From Falsibacillus albus (GTDB lineage: Bacteria; Bacillota; Bacilli; Bacillales; DSM-25281), in the NCBI RefSeq assembly GCF_003668575.1, contig NZ_RCVZ01000002.1, positions 1 through 64,000 on the forward strand: 64,000 nucleotides of DNA. Reading direction: 5' to 3'. The position numbers were made by a program, and so were the translations under genes. This document shows positions 26,097 through 34,967 of this stretch, one piece after another. Within the stretch, counting starts at the first letter, position 1; every line of letters starts with the position of its first letter. Under the pieces are notes generated by a model. It ran no database searches. It was not told the origin of the DNA and saw only the letters and a program-made list of their open reading frames with translations.

Positions 26097-27791
26097 CTAT
26101 AATGTTTGGTCATCCACTCCGTTTAAATAATCTTTGATGGTACCGATGACTTTCTCCACGCAGCCTTCTTCAAAAGGTGAATTCAGGTTGGCTTGCCTTA
26201 CAAGACCAGTGAAGGATTGACTTCCGCCAAGTTTACACAGGTGTACATAATCATTCCATGCTTCATTTCGGTTTTCGATGGACTTCTTCCAAAATTGAAA
26301 CGCACAAATCTGTGCAAGTGTATAATCAATATAATAGAAAGGAGAATTGAAAATATGGCTTTGCCGCTGCCAGAATCCACCTTTTTCCAAGAATTCATTT
26401 CCGTCATAATCGCGATGAGGCAAATATTTTTTCTCCAGCCTTCTCCATGCCTCTTTTCTCTCTTTTGACGAAACTCCAGGGTTCTCATAGACAAAATGCT
26501 GGAACTCATCCACTGCTACTCCATATGGCAAGAAAAGCAGGGCCTGGCTCAAATGAGAAAACTTGTACTTTTCTGTATCCTCCTTAAAAAACTTGTCCAT
26601 CCAAGGATATGTAAAAAACTCCATGCTCATTGAATGAATTTCACATGCTTCATAGGTAGGCCATATATATTCAGGGATTTCAATTTGCCTGCTTGAGTAT
26701 ACTTGAAATGCATGCCCTGCCTCGTGAGTCAAGACATCGATATCCCCAGAAGTACCATTGAAATTTGAAAAAATATAAGGTGATTGATAATTTTCGATGA
26801 ATGTGCAATAACCTCCGCCTGCTTTACCCTTTTTAGCCACAAGATCCATCAGGTCATTATCAATCATATAATGGAAAAATTCGTTCGTTTCAGGTGACAG
26901 TTCCTCGTACATCTCCTTGCCATTTTCAATGATCCATTCCGCCTCTCCTTTCGGCACAGCATTCCCTGAGAGGAACTGAAAGCTTTCATCATAAAACTTG
27001 AATTCATCGACGCCAATGCGATCTTGCTGTCTCTTTCTTAATTCGGATGCTAACGGGACGATATGCTCTTTTACCTGATCCCTGAATGTTTTCACCATAC
27101 CGGCATCATAGTCCGTTCTTGCCATCCGATAATATCCGAGCTCTACAAAATTTTCATACCCCAGTGCCTGGGCGATATCATGTCTGACCTTCACAAGTCG
27201 ATCATAGATTCCATCCAGCTTTTCTTCATTCTCTTCCAGGAAATTAAATTTTGCTTCCGTTGCCTTTTTCCTCATTGAACGATCCGTTGACTGTGAAAAT
27301 GGTTCAAGCTGGGCCAAAGTTCTTTCTTCACCTTCAAAGTCAATTTTTGCCGATGCCATCAATTTTGTGTATTCCGATGAAAGTTTATTTTCCTTTTGTA
27401 GAAGTGGGATGATTTCAGGAGAAAATGTTTTCAATTGTGCGTCGGCAAGGGCAAACAATTGATCCCCCCATTTAGCTTCCAGTTCCTTTCGATATTTTGA
27501 ATCTTTGAGAGCTTGATAGTATCGTGCGGTCAATCCTTCCATTTTGGGGGCTAATTCATCCATATAGTCCTGTTCGTTTTGATAAAATTCATCATTCGTG
27601 TTGATCGTATGGCGTATGTAGCATAAATTGAACATTGTACCTACATCATTGCGGATTTTATTGATTTCCCCCATCGCTTTGCTTTGTTCTTCCACACTTC
27701 CCGCATCAGAAAAATTCTCCAGATTTTTTTCAAAAGCGGCTTCTATCTCTTCCAAATCTGGCCTTTTGTATATATACTCCTCAAATTTCAT
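26097..27791 (-). CDS. M3-family oligoendopeptidase
   Basis: The 564-residue zinc metallopeptidase has the HExxH motif in VLTHEAGHAFQVYSSRQ and the downstream zinc-ligand glutamate region YEACEIHSMSMEFF. It is cytoplasmic, without a signal peptide, and the length fits PepF-related M3 peptidases. It degrades short peptides. The start ATG 27791 has AAGGGGAG 6 nt upstream; the reading frame is open 16 codons further but has no ribosome binding site there. It is monocistronic. Confidence 0.9.
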   Translation of the reverse strand: MKFEEYIYKRPDLEEIEAAFEKNLENFSDAGSVEEQSKAMGEINKIRNDVGTMFNLCYIRHTINTNDEFYQNEQDYMDELAPKMEGLTARYYQALKDSKYRKELEAKWGDQLFALADAQLKTFSPEIIPLLQKENKLSSEYTKLMASAKIDFEGEERTLAQLEPFSQSTDRSMRKKATEAKFNFLEENEEKLDGIYDRLVKVRHDIAQALGYENFVELGYYRMARTDYDAGMVKTFRDQVKEHIVPLASELRKRQQDRIGVDEFKFYDESFQFLSGNAVPKGEAEWIIENGKEMYEELSPETNEFFHYMIDNDLMDLVAKKGKAGGGYCTFIENYQSPYIFSNFNGTSGDIDVLTHEAGHAFQVYSSRQIEIPEYIWPTYEACEIHSMSMEFFTYPWMDKFFKEDTEKYKFSHLSQALLFLPYGVAVDEFQHFVYENPGVSSKERKEAWRRLEKKYLPHRDYDGNEFLEKGGFWQRQSHIFNSPFYYIDYTLAQICAFQFWKKSIENRNEAWNDYVHLCKLGGSQSFTGLVRQANLNSPFEEGCVEKVIGTIKDYLNGVDDQTL

Positions 27792-27915
27792 GTACGACTC
27801 CCCTTTACTTTTCTTTGCTATTTCGATTGCTGCATTCAATCATCCACTATGTAAAGCGTTATCAGCAGCATTACTACTTTCTACAATGTGTTTCTTTTCA
27901 CCTTCCTAAAATTAA

Positions 27916-27961
27916 AAAAACTCTTTGAAGTAGGGGCGATTATACTTCAAAGAGTTTTTTT
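27916..27961 (-). terminator. mhqR terminator
   Basis: A 13-bp stem ACTCTTTGAAGTA / TACTTCAAAGAGT with T-rich flanks on both strands lies downstream of mhqR. Confidence 0.8.
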
Positions 27962-27970
27962 TGGATTATT

Positions 27971-28414
27971 TTAAAAATCCTTTATTGACCTGCCTAATTT
28001 TTTCAGCAAGTGAATGGCCTCGTTTTTTTCCTTTTCAGACAGTACGGAAAGTAGTTCATCAATTCTTTGCTCATGCTCCGGGAAAATACTCTCGATAAAT
28101 TCCCTCCCTTTACCGGTAATTTGGGCGTAGGTTACACGACGGTCGTTTGGACACGCAACCCTTTGCAAATAATCCTTCTTTTCCAATTTATCCACGACGT
28201 ATGTAATGCTTCCGCTCGCCAGCAGAATCTTCCCGCCAATTTGCTGCAGCGGTTGGTCTCCTTTATGATATAAGAGTTCCAGCACTGCAAATTCTGTTGG
28301 ATTCAATCCATTTTCAGAAATGAAATGCCCAACATTTTCATTGATGGCTTTATAAGCCCGGGACAATACAATAAAGAGCTTTAATGATTGCCGGCTGTTC
28401 GTTTCATTCGTCAT
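27971..28414 (-). CDS. mhqR: MarR-family regulator MhqR
   Basis: The 147-residue winged-helix protein matches my recall of B. subtilis MhqR (YkvE): SLKLFIVLSRAY, GLNPTEFAVLELLYHKGDQPLQQIG, ILLASGSITYVVDKLE and ACPNDRRVT. MhqR represses dioxygenases, quinone reductases and nitroreductases that detoxify quinones and related electrophiles. The start is ATG 28414 with AGAGGATC upstream; TTG 28435 is less likely. It lies between clpE and kinD as in B. subtilis. A box over its own start site suggests autoregulation. Confidence 0.88.
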   Translation of the reverse strand: MTNETNSRQSLKLFIVLSRAYKAINENVGHFISENGLNPTEFAVLELLYHKGDQPLQQIGGKILLASGSITYVVDKLEKKDYLQRVACPNDRRVTYAQITGKGREFIESIFPEHEQRIDELLSVLSEKEKNEAIHLLKKLGRSIKDF

Positions 28415-28438
28415 TCGATCAGATCCTCTTTTCAAAAT

Positions 28439-28455
28439 ATCTCAAATTCAAAATA
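28439..28455 (-). promoter_or_regulatory. MhqR-box-like inverted repeat
   Basis: ATCTCAAATTCAAAATA agrees at 14 of 17 positions with the MhqR operator core as I recall it (ATCTCGAATTCGAGATA). It directly follows a good promoter on the minus strand, TTGACA (28480-28485), an 18-nt spacer and TATACT (28456-28461), so it overlaps the start site. Confidence 0.5.
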
Positions 28456-28489
28456 AGTATAGATGAATTTTCGCATTACTGTCAATGTG

Positions 28490-30076
28490 CTATGGTCGAT
28501 TCACCACTTTCCAATTGTGGTTGACCCCTGCTTTTACGACAGGATGTCTATAGAAATAATCAGCCAAGAGTTCTGTCATATCTTTTTGGACTTCTTTGAT
28601 AACCTCTTTTCCTTTAAACATTTCATAGCCCCCTCCCCCTCCTGCACGATAATTATTCATGACCACTTCATATTCCATCATCATCGATAGAGGTTCACCA
28701 TTGAATAACAGCCTTTCTATTCGACTGCCCAACGGTTTAGCAACATTTATGACGTATTCAATCCCTTCCCACATGTCGTAATTATAGTGCTGTGGTTTAG
28801 GGATGGCAAATCGGGGATTCACAGCTATTTTCCCATCAGCATCTACTATGAAGTAGGAAGCGGATCGTTCCAATGCTGCTTTTATATCACTGCCAAGCAG
28901 CTGCAAAACCACCAAAGTATTCGGATAAATATAATTCGAAATGATATCTCTCATCGTTACCTTTTGCTTAAAGCCTGGAGAGCCATTATGGAACAATGCC
29001 GTACTTGAAATCAACGTGGATGATGCTTCCATTTGAACCCGATTAATCAACTCAACCACCGGATGTTCAGCTTTCCTAACTTCAAATGGGTCATGGATCT
29101 GCATGTCTCCTTCTATTTCTCCGATCGGTTCATCAAGCCATGTTTGGGTTTTTTTCTCGTAAAAATGGACAAGGTTCACAACTTCCTTATCCGACGCATC
29201 ATCTGCCATGAGAAGCTCTGGAACTTTTTTTAGTATTTTCCAGCCTGAATCGACTTTTTGCATTTCGATTGTCACTTTTCCAAGACATTCCCCTTTAGAT
29301 CCCGGCTGAAGGACAGCCACGCCATTCACCTCTCCTTCAAGCTTTCTATGTTGGTGTCCTGTCAGGAGAATGTCGATGCCGTCTACTTCCTGACAGATTT
29401 GATATGCTTGATTTTCTCCCGTCTCTTTTTCAGTTGCTTTTCCCGTAGAAATATCACGTTCAAAACCTCCATGATAAGCGACAATCATTAAGTCAGGTTG
29501 TTCAGTCTCATGAATATAGGGCACCCATCTCTTGGCGGTCAAGCAGGCATCTTCAAAATATAGATTTTGTATATGTACGGGATTTTCCCAATTTGGGGTG
29601 AAATGTGTCGTCAATCCCAAAACCGCCGCTTTTATCCCATTTTTGAAAGTCTTGGTTATATAGGGGATTCCAAAATAGGTTTCTTTTGTTGAGTGATGCA
29701 CAATATTTGCTGACAGCCATGGAAAATTAGATTGGCTGACAACCTGATTTAAAATGGACATCCCATAATTAAATTCATGATTGCCAATTATCCCTGCATC
29801 ATATTGTAAATGATTTAACACTTTGATCAATGGGTTTGGTTTATATTTTAGATATTTTACATAGTGGTAGGTCAATGGAGTTCCTTGAATCATGTCACCG
29901 TTGTCAATAAGAAGGATATTCCCTTCTTCGGATTGGATTTTTCTTATTTTAGCAGCAATTTTGGCCAGTCCAATATCCGCTGATTCATTTGCGCCGTATG
30001 TCATCGGAAGGATGTGTCCATGTAAATCACTTGTAGCCAAAACGATGACTTTTTCTAAAGAACCATACTCCTTCAT
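28490..30076 (-). CDS. Bifunctional metallophosphatase / 5'-nucleotidase
   Basis: The 528-residue protein has the dinuclear-metal phosphoesterase core: ATSDLHGHI (DxH), DNGDMIQGTPL (GD), GNHEFNYG (GNH[E/D]), AYHGGFERD and TGHQHRKLE. A C-terminal 5'-nucleotidase domain follows (about 330-520, including FHNGSPGFK and NNYRAGGGGGYEMF). It hydrolyses nucleotides or 2',3'-cyclic nucleotides. No signal peptide is present, unlike secreted YfkN-type enzymes, so it should act in the cytoplasm. GGAGG precedes ATG 30076. It is divergent from kinD. Confidence 0.85.
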   Translation of the reverse strand: MKEYGSLEKVIVLATSDLHGHILPMTYGANESADIGLAKIAAKIRKIQSEEGNILLIDNGDMIQGTPLTYHYVKYLKYKPNPLIKVLNHLQYDAGIIGNHEFNYGMSILNQVVSQSNFPWLSANIVHHSTKETYFGIPYITKTFKNGIKAAVLGLTTHFTPNWENPVHIQNLYFEDACLTAKRWVPYIHETEQPDLMIVAYHGGFERDISTGKATEKETGENQAYQICQEVDGIDILLTGHQHRKLEGEVNGVAVLQPGSKGECLGKVTIEMQKVDSGWKILKKVPELLMADDASDKEVVNLVHFYEKKTQTWLDEPIGEIEGDMQIHDPFEVRKAEHPVVELINRVQMEASSTLISSTALFHNGSPGFKQKVTMRDIISNYIYPNTLVVLQLLGSDIKAALERSASYFIVDADGKIAVNPRFAIPKPQHYNYDMWEGIEYVINVAKPLGSRIERLLFNGEPLSMMMEYEVVMNNYRAGGGGGYEMFKGKEVIKEVQKDMTELLADYFYRHPVVKAGVNHNWKVVNRP

Positions 30077-30097
30077 TTTCTTCCTCCTAACTAATGT

Positions 30098-30123
30098 GCT
30101 ATTAATAGGTTTCGATTAATAGC
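30098..30123. promoter_or_regulatory. Inverted repeat between nucleotidase gene and kinD
   Basis: GCTATTAAT and ATTAATAGC are perfect 9-bp arms around an 8-nt spacer, in the divergent promoter region. It could be an operator; no known regulator consensus is recognised. Confidence 0.4.
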
Positions 30124-30242
30124 GGCCATTCACCTCCAGAAAAGGGAAAGTTTCTGCTGGTTTGCCATATCTACCCTGCAAAGTTTGGTATAATTGACGA
30201 AGAAAGAAATAATAATTGATTTTTGGAGGACGTTATCGCTTT

Positions 30243-31799
30243 ATGGCTGCAATGAAAAGAAATGTCCTTATCTATATATTGATCGTCCTGATCCCTGCGC
30301 TTTTTTCTACATATTTTTTCGCACAAATCATTTATCATAAAAAAAACCATGAAGACCTTCACGAAGTCCAACGGGTGGCTTCTTTGCATCAAAATCAGAT
30401 GGATCAACTGTTGAATCAAACGGTCATCAGTTTGGAGACACTATCGCTTGCAATGGGAGATCAATTGAATGAGAAGGAGAACTTAACCGATACGCTCAAA
30501 AAAATAGCTGGCAAGGACCCAAGATATGGGGGATTATATTATGCCAGCATGGATGGAAAAATAATTGCGGGCTCCAACGGATCGTTGGAATTCTATAACG
30601 TTCAAAAGGAAGATTATTTTCTATCGGCCTTTTTAACCGGGGAAACGATTATTTCCGATCATACAGAATTAATAAATGATCACTTATCGGTTGTTTCCAT
30701 TGCAACGCCCATATTTAAAAAGGGAAAAATGGCGGGAATGCTCATTGGACAAATAAGGACCGATTATTTAAAAAACATCATGAAGATGCTCACTCCACAT
30801 CAGAATATAAACGTCATGAATTCCAGCGGCGAAATCATATTGGAATTGAAGGATGGCCAATCGAAGCTGTCAAACCAGTGGTTCTCCAAGCCGCTTGAAC
30901 ACGCCTCTTGGTATATCCAAGTCAATAAAGATGCTAGGCAGACCGTATTGGCCAACTATTATGTAATTTGCTTTTTCATACTTTCAATCATTATTTTCAA
31001 TTTGGTTTATTTCATATATTCAATTGGAAGAAAGAAAAAAATCTTGAAACTTGAAAAGCAGCAAAATGATGCACAAAAGCTTGAATTGGTCGGCACACTG
31101 GCAGCCAGCACGGCTCATGAAATCAGAAATCCGCTTACAGGGATCAAAGGGTTGATTCAGTTGCTCGCTGAAAAGCACACAGATCCCCGTGATGACTATT
31201 ATTTTATGGTCATTCAAAATGAAATCGAGCGAATCAATCAAATTGTCAGCGAATTTTTGATCCTTGGAAAGCCATCTCTGCAAAAAATAGAAATAGTGGA
31301 TATGAGGGACATCCTTCTGGATCTGAATCCTATCATCCGTTCAGAAGCAAATCTGCATAATATCGATTACCATTATGAAATGGAAGTATCGCCTATCGAG
31401 GTTCAATGTTCCATCGACCAAATGAAGCAGGTCATATTAAACCTGACCAAAAATGCACTTGAATCCATGAAAAATAGAGGGTCCTTGACGATCAAGATCT
31501 TTATTCAAAATCGAACTTGCTGTTTGACTATAGAAGATACTGGCAGTGGAATCCGTCCATCGAATATGAATAAAATTTTCGATCCATTCTACACTTCAAA
31601 AGATCACGGCACCGGTCTGGGATTGGTCGTATGCAAGAGAATCATACAATCATTCCAAGGGAGCATCGATTTGGACAGCCGCTTTGGGAAAGGAACCAAA
31701 GTTTCTATTTTGTTGCCTTTAGCTATAAATGGAGAAAAATCTGATGAAGAAAAATTCCAGGAAGCAAATTTCCATATAAATGAAAACGCAGACTGTTGA
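30243..31799 (+). CDS. kinD: Sporulation-type sensor histidine kinase KinD
   Basis: The 518-residue membrane kinase has helix 1 (about 8-30), an extracellular Cache-type sensor (about 35-235), helix 2 (about 240-265), HisKA with the H-box LAASTAHEIRNPLTGIKG, and HATPase with N-box LNLTKNALES, DTGSGI and GTGLGLVVCKRI. KinD feeds phosphate into Spo0F/Spo0A and responds to matrix signals in B. subtilis, where it also adjoins mhqR. The start ATG 30243 has TTTGGAGG 13 nt upstream, a slightly long spacing. A TTG further upstream, at 30216, would include that ribosome binding site. Confidence 0.82.
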   Translation: MAAMKRNVLIYILIVLIPALFSTYFFAQIIYHKKNHEDLHEVQRVASLHQNQMDQLLNQTVISLETLSLAMGDQLNEKENLTDTLKKIAGKDPRYGGLYYASMDGKIIAGSNGSLEFYNVQKEDYFLSAFLTGETIISDHTELINDHLSVVSIATPIFKKGKMAGMLIGQIRTDYLKNIMKMLTPHQNINVMNSSGEIILELKDGQSKLSNQWFSKPLEHASWYIQVNKDARQTVLANYYVICFFILSIIIFNLVYFIYSIGRKKKILKLEKQQNDAQKLELVGTLAASTAHEIRNPLTGIKGLIQLLAEKHTDPRDDYYFMVIQNEIERINQIVSEFLILGKPSLQKIEIVDMRDILLDLNPIIRSEANLHNIDYHYEMEVSPIEVQCSIDQMKQVILNLTKNALESMKNRGSLTIKIFIQNRTCCLTIEDTGSGIRPSNMNKIFDPFYTSKDHGTGLGLVVCKRIIQSFQGSIDLDSRFGKGTKVSILLPLAINGEKSDEEKFQEANFHINENADC

Positions 31800-31863
31800 G
31801 ACTGAACGAAGTTGTTGGCATTAGTGCAGCTATGACATATGGTTGCCGGTCTCGATTATTGTT

Positions 31864-32145
31864 TTACTTTTGGGGGCTAAGCTTGGTTTTTTTATTTAAA
31901 AAAATGGACATTGACGATCTGCGGTCCAAAGTTAAGCACATGCTTTTTTTCATGGGAAAACTGGGCTTTTCAATGGAAGATTGTAAACAACGCTCATACT
32001 CATTCAAAAGGGCATCCAATTCCTGGCTGCATGCAATCGTTTGCTTATTGTTCAATCCCAAATGAAGGCCTAGATGAATCATTTCTTCCCTTTTTCTTTG
32101 GATTTCTACTAGATAAAAATCATAATTTCCTTTGATCATCGACAC
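31864..32145 (-). CDS. spo0E: Spo0E aspartyl-phosphate phosphatase
   Basis: The 93-residue protein has the Spo0E pattern VEIQRKREEMIHLG, TIACSQELDALLNEYE, with the SQELD motif, and a C-terminal tail longer than in the short paralogue at 17878. Its position beside ykvA matches B. subtilis spo0E. It dephosphorylates Spo0A~P. I start it at GTG 32145, because GGAGGT lies 10 nt upstream; ATG 32139 is the alternative. It lies next to kinD, so a phosphorelay input and its brake are neighbours. Confidence 0.8.
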   Translation of the reverse strand: MSMIKGNYDFYLVEIQRKREEMIHLGLHLGLNNKQTIACSQELDALLNEYERCLQSSIEKPSFPMKKSMCLTLDRRSSMSIFLNKKTKLSPQK

Positions 32146-32298
32146 TTTTGAATCTACCTCCACCAAAGTATATTTCGGAATACGAGATTTTGACTACTTG
32201 TGAATTATCGCAACTCTGAATAGAAAAGTAAATAGATTCGCAATATTAGACAATCTTTTTGCAAAATAACTTGAATTCACGGTACAAAAGCCTCAAAG

Positions 32299-32305
32299 TT
32301 CGACA
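32299..32305 (-). promoter_or_regulatory. Possible Spo0A box
   Basis: TGTCGAA on the minus strand is a perfect 0A box core, located between the divergent spo0E and ykvA genes. A 7-mer can occur by chance. Confidence 0.3.
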
Positions 32306-32372
32306 ATTTCAGCTTTTTTTTGTTGTTTATTTTCCGACTCCCAGGGAAAATTATTGAAGAGGTGGTGGTAGA

Positions 32373-32786
32373 ATGAAAAAGTGGATGTTAGGAAAATTGG
32401 CTTATAAATTCTTTAAACCAGAGGCAAAAGAATATTTAAAAGATAAGGATAAAACGTTCCAACTCCTTTCAAAAGCCGAAAAAAAAGCCATCGGAAATAA
32501 ATTGACTTTAACTAGTATTTGGCATAAATTACAGACTACTTTCCAGCTTCTCAAGTATTGGCTGACCGGACAGTACAAAGATGTCCCCTATAGAACATTG
32601 ATTACGATGGTCGTCGGAATTGTTTATTTTGTATCTCCAATCGACCTGGTGCCGGATTTCATTGCGGGCTTCGGGCTCGTAGATGACGCAGCCGTTCTTG
32701 GTGTGCTGCTTTCTCAAATCGATCCTGACCTGGCCCGATTCCTGGAATGGAAGAAAACCCGAGACAATACGATCGACGCGCAGTAG
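32373..32786 (+). CDS. ykvA: YkvA-like DUF1232 protein
   Basis: The 137-residue protein has the DUF1232 block (about 70-115): YRTLITMVVGIVYFVSPIDLVPDFIAGFGLVDDAAVLG, where SPIDLVPD is the family signature. One hydrophobic segment is visible. Its function is unknown. GAGGTGG precedes ATG 32373. B. subtilis ykvA lies between spo0E and mtnD, exactly as here. Confidence 0.88.
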   Translation: MKKWMLGKLAYKFFKPEAKEYLKDKDKTFQLLSKAEKKAIGNKLTLTSIWHKLQTTFQLLKYWLTGQYKDVPYRTLITMVVGIVYFVSPIDLVPDFIAGFGLVDDAAVLGVLLSQIDPDLARFLEWKKTRDNTIDAQ

Positions 32787-32858
32787 TATGTTTATCAGCA
32801 TTGCTAGAAAGGCTTTTGGAAATAGCTTTTAAGCATAGGAGTGGTTATATACACCGCT

Positions 32859-32979
32859 GTTGATTTCCGCGCAAGTCTTCACTTTCCAAAGGCGGGTCTG
32901 GCGTTTACCGCCTAGCGCCTCCAGGGTCTCCTCGACTCCACTTTTCCCTCCTTGGTCTACGACTTGCACTCCAATCAAC
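32859..32979 (-). repeat. Dispersed palindromic repeat, copy F
   Basis: On the minus strand it opens GTTGATTGGAGTGCAAGTC and closes GACTTGCGCGGAAATCAAC, pairing almost fully. The inner part also has GGCGGTAAACGCC-type stems. The gap 32787-33112 between ykvA and mtnD holds nothing else. Confidence 0.8.
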
Positions 32980-33112
32980 AGCTGAAAAAAGCTAAAATCA
33001 ACAATCATTTTCAACAGAGGCTGCACATAAAAAATAGAGCAGGAACCGATGCAAGTTCTTACTCCATTTTCAATCTATTTGGTTTTCCACCTATCAATGT
33101 GTCTGAAGCAGG

Positions 33113-33652
33113 CTATGCTTTTATTTCTGACTCTTCTTTTTTATAAATGGGCACCCAGCCTTCCTGGGTGACAAAGATTCGGACAGCGACAACTTTTTTG
33201 TCCTCAGACAGCGTAAAATAGTGGCGGATGTTTTCAGGGACAGAAATAAGGTCTCCAGGGTTCAAGTGGACTTCAAAGAACACTCCATCTTTGCCTTGAA
33301 TGACAAATACACCGTGCCCGCTGACGATGAAGCGCACCTCATCATCCGTATGATGGTGCTCACGATTGAAGTTTTGCAGTAATTGATCTAAGTTCGGCGT
33401 TAAATCCGACAATGAAATGACATCTTGAGCCTTATAGCCCCTTCTCTCGGAAATATCTTTGATTTCATCATCAAAGGCATTCAAGATTTCATCCTTCTCC
33501 TCGCTGCTCAGATCAAATTTTTCATGAAGATTCACTGGCAGCTTTTCAATATTCCACTGTTCATAAATGACATCCTGATCCTGTAAAAATTGAATGACTT
33601 CCTCCTGATTATCAATAACTTCATTGGTCCCTTGAATTTTAATGACGGTCAT
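33113..33652 (-). CDS. mtnD: Acireductone dioxygenase MtnD
   Basis: The 179-residue cupin enzyme has the metal-ligand motif EHHHTDDEVRFIVSG (HxH...E) and the distal histidine in PENIRHYFTL. With Fe2+ it converts acireductone to 2-keto-4-methylthiobutyrate and formate; with Ni2+ the off-pathway products form. It is the last gene of the S-box operon mtnW-X-B-D, 17 nt after mtnB. Two adjacent ATGs exist; I chose 33652, 7 nt after GGAGG. Confidence 0.95.
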   Translation of the reverse strand: MTVIKIQGTNEVIDNQEEVIQFLQDQDVIYEQWNIEKLPVNLHEKFDLSSEEKDEILNAFDDEIKDISERRGYKAQDVISLSDLTPNLDQLLQNFNREHHHTDDEVRFIVSGHGVFVIQGKDGVFFEVHLNPGDLISVPENIRHYFTLSEDKKVVAVRIFVTQEGWVPIYKKEESEIKA

Positions 33653-33669
33653 CATTATTCCTCCCAATA

Positions 33670-34308
33670 TTATATATTTGTTGAATTTAGCAGCGAATTC
33701 TTTGCGTGCATCAAAGAAAGTTGATATTGAAATAAAAATTCACAAGCCTCCAAAAGCTTTTTAGCTTCAAATCCGTTTCTTCCCCAGACTGTAATCCCAT
33801 GGTTCCTGATGAGAACTGCTCCCCTGTCTGAATATATATGCTCTCCAAATGCTTCCGCCAGGTCTGGTATGTGCGGATGATTCGGTATGATCGGTATCCG
33901 CAGGACTGCATCTTCTTCCCAAAGATCGAAAGCCTTGATTAGTTCCTGCCCTTTGAACACAACCTCATGATGATTTCCCCAAATCTCAGAGACGACATTA
34001 TTTGCTACGGTATGGACGTGCAGGCTGCATCCAGCGGATACTCGATTGTAAACTTCACAGTGAAGGAGCGTCTCAGCAGATGGTTTTGATTCTTCTTTCT
34101 CGACTGGATGTCCTTCGTGGTCTACTAGGAGAAAATCTGAATTTGTCCTCTTCCGCTTATCCTTCCCGCTGGCAGTCACAAGGAATTCCAATGGATGATC
34201 TTTGACTTTAATCGATAAATTACCGCTTGTGCCCATAAACCAGTCCCTGTCTGCCAATTCGTCCTTAATCTCGGCAAGCTCATTCCAGCGATCAACTACA
34301 AGGCTCAT
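33670..34308 (-). CDS. mtnB: Methylthioribulose-1-phosphate dehydratase MtnB
   Basis: The 212-residue class II aldolase-fold zinc enzyme has [10 protein letters not shown] (zinc histidines), a third histidine in NHGITVWG, and GTSGNLSIK near the N-terminus. It dehydrates methylthioribulose-1-phosphate to 2,3-diketo-5-methylthiopentyl-1-phosphate. Its ATG overlaps the mtnX stop by 4 nt, which indicates translational coupling. Confidence 0.95.
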   Translation of the reverse strand: MSLVVDRWNELAEIKDELADRDWFMGTSGNLSIKVKDHPLEFLVTASGKDKRKRTNSDFLLVDHEGHPVEKEESKPSAETLLHCEVYNRVSAGCSLHVHTVANNVVSEIWGNHHEVVFKGQELIKAFDLWEEDAVLRIPIIPNHPHIPDLAEAFGEHIYSDRGAVLIRNHGITVWGRNGFEAKKLLEACEFLFQYQLSLMHAKNSLLNSTNI

Positions 34309-34967
34309 ACTTCCACCTCCTTAAGTTCTGAAAGGAGCTCCAGACATTCGGTAAAAGTATTGAATTCATGATACGGAATGCCTAACGAAGAACATTTTTC
34401 TGCAAGAAAACCCCTTGCAAACACAATATCAGCTATTTTCGCAGCTTCTAAATCGGTAATGGAATCACCGATGACTACGACCTTATCATCATGCTCGACA
34501 AGTTTTCGAATGATGCTGGGCTTGCAGCACCCACAGTCCTTATCACAATATTGATCACAGGAATGTGGCCAATTGATTTTGATGGCATTTCCCTTGAAGT
34601 CCGCTTTATTGCAATAGATTTCTGCTTGGCGTACATATCCCTTAAGCAAAGGTTCAACAAAAAAGTCCAACCCGCCACTGACGATATAAAGCGGAATATC
34701 ATTGCTCCTGCAGTATTCAGTAAATTCCGGGAATCCTTTTCGAATAACAACAGTCTGTTTTAAAAATCCAACGATATCCTCCCTTAAATGTGATGGAAGA
34801 AGGGAGAACATGCTCCCGACCCCTTCTTGTATTGACAGCTTCTGGGACAGAACCAAATCCTTTAGACGTTCCCACTCTTTCGGCGCAAATTTTTTCATGA
34901 TGGAGATGATATTATCCGTCTCGGTCACAGTCCCATCAAAATCACAAATTACAACGGCTCTTCCCAT
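34305..34967 (-). CDS. mtnX: 2-Hydroxy-3-keto-5-methylthiopentenyl-1-phosphate phosphatase MtnX
   Basis: This 220-residue HAD phosphatase has motif [12 protein letters not shown], motif II IVSGG, and motif [12 protein letters not shown]. It removes phosphate to give acireductone. Together with MtnW it replaces the fused MtnC enolase-phosphatase of other bacteria. A cysteine cluster ([17 protein letters not shown] about 115-140) is seen in this family's cap. Its start overlaps the mtnW stop. Confidence 0.94.
   Translation of the reverse strand: MGRAVVICDFDGTVTETDNIISIMKKFAPKEWERLKDLVLSQKLSIQEGVGSMFSLLPSHLREDIVGFLKQTVVIRKGFPEFTEYCRSNDIPLYIVSGGLDFFVEPLLKGYVRQAEIYCNKADFKGNAIKINWPHSCDQYCDKDCGCCKPSIIRKLVEHDDKVVVIGDSITDLEAAKIADIVFARGFLAEKCSSLGIPYHEFNTFTECLELLSELKEVEV

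Noticed and set aside
27849-27864. cre-like TGTAAAGCGTTATCA
   Set aside because: It has one extra base within the core, so the CG is out of register.
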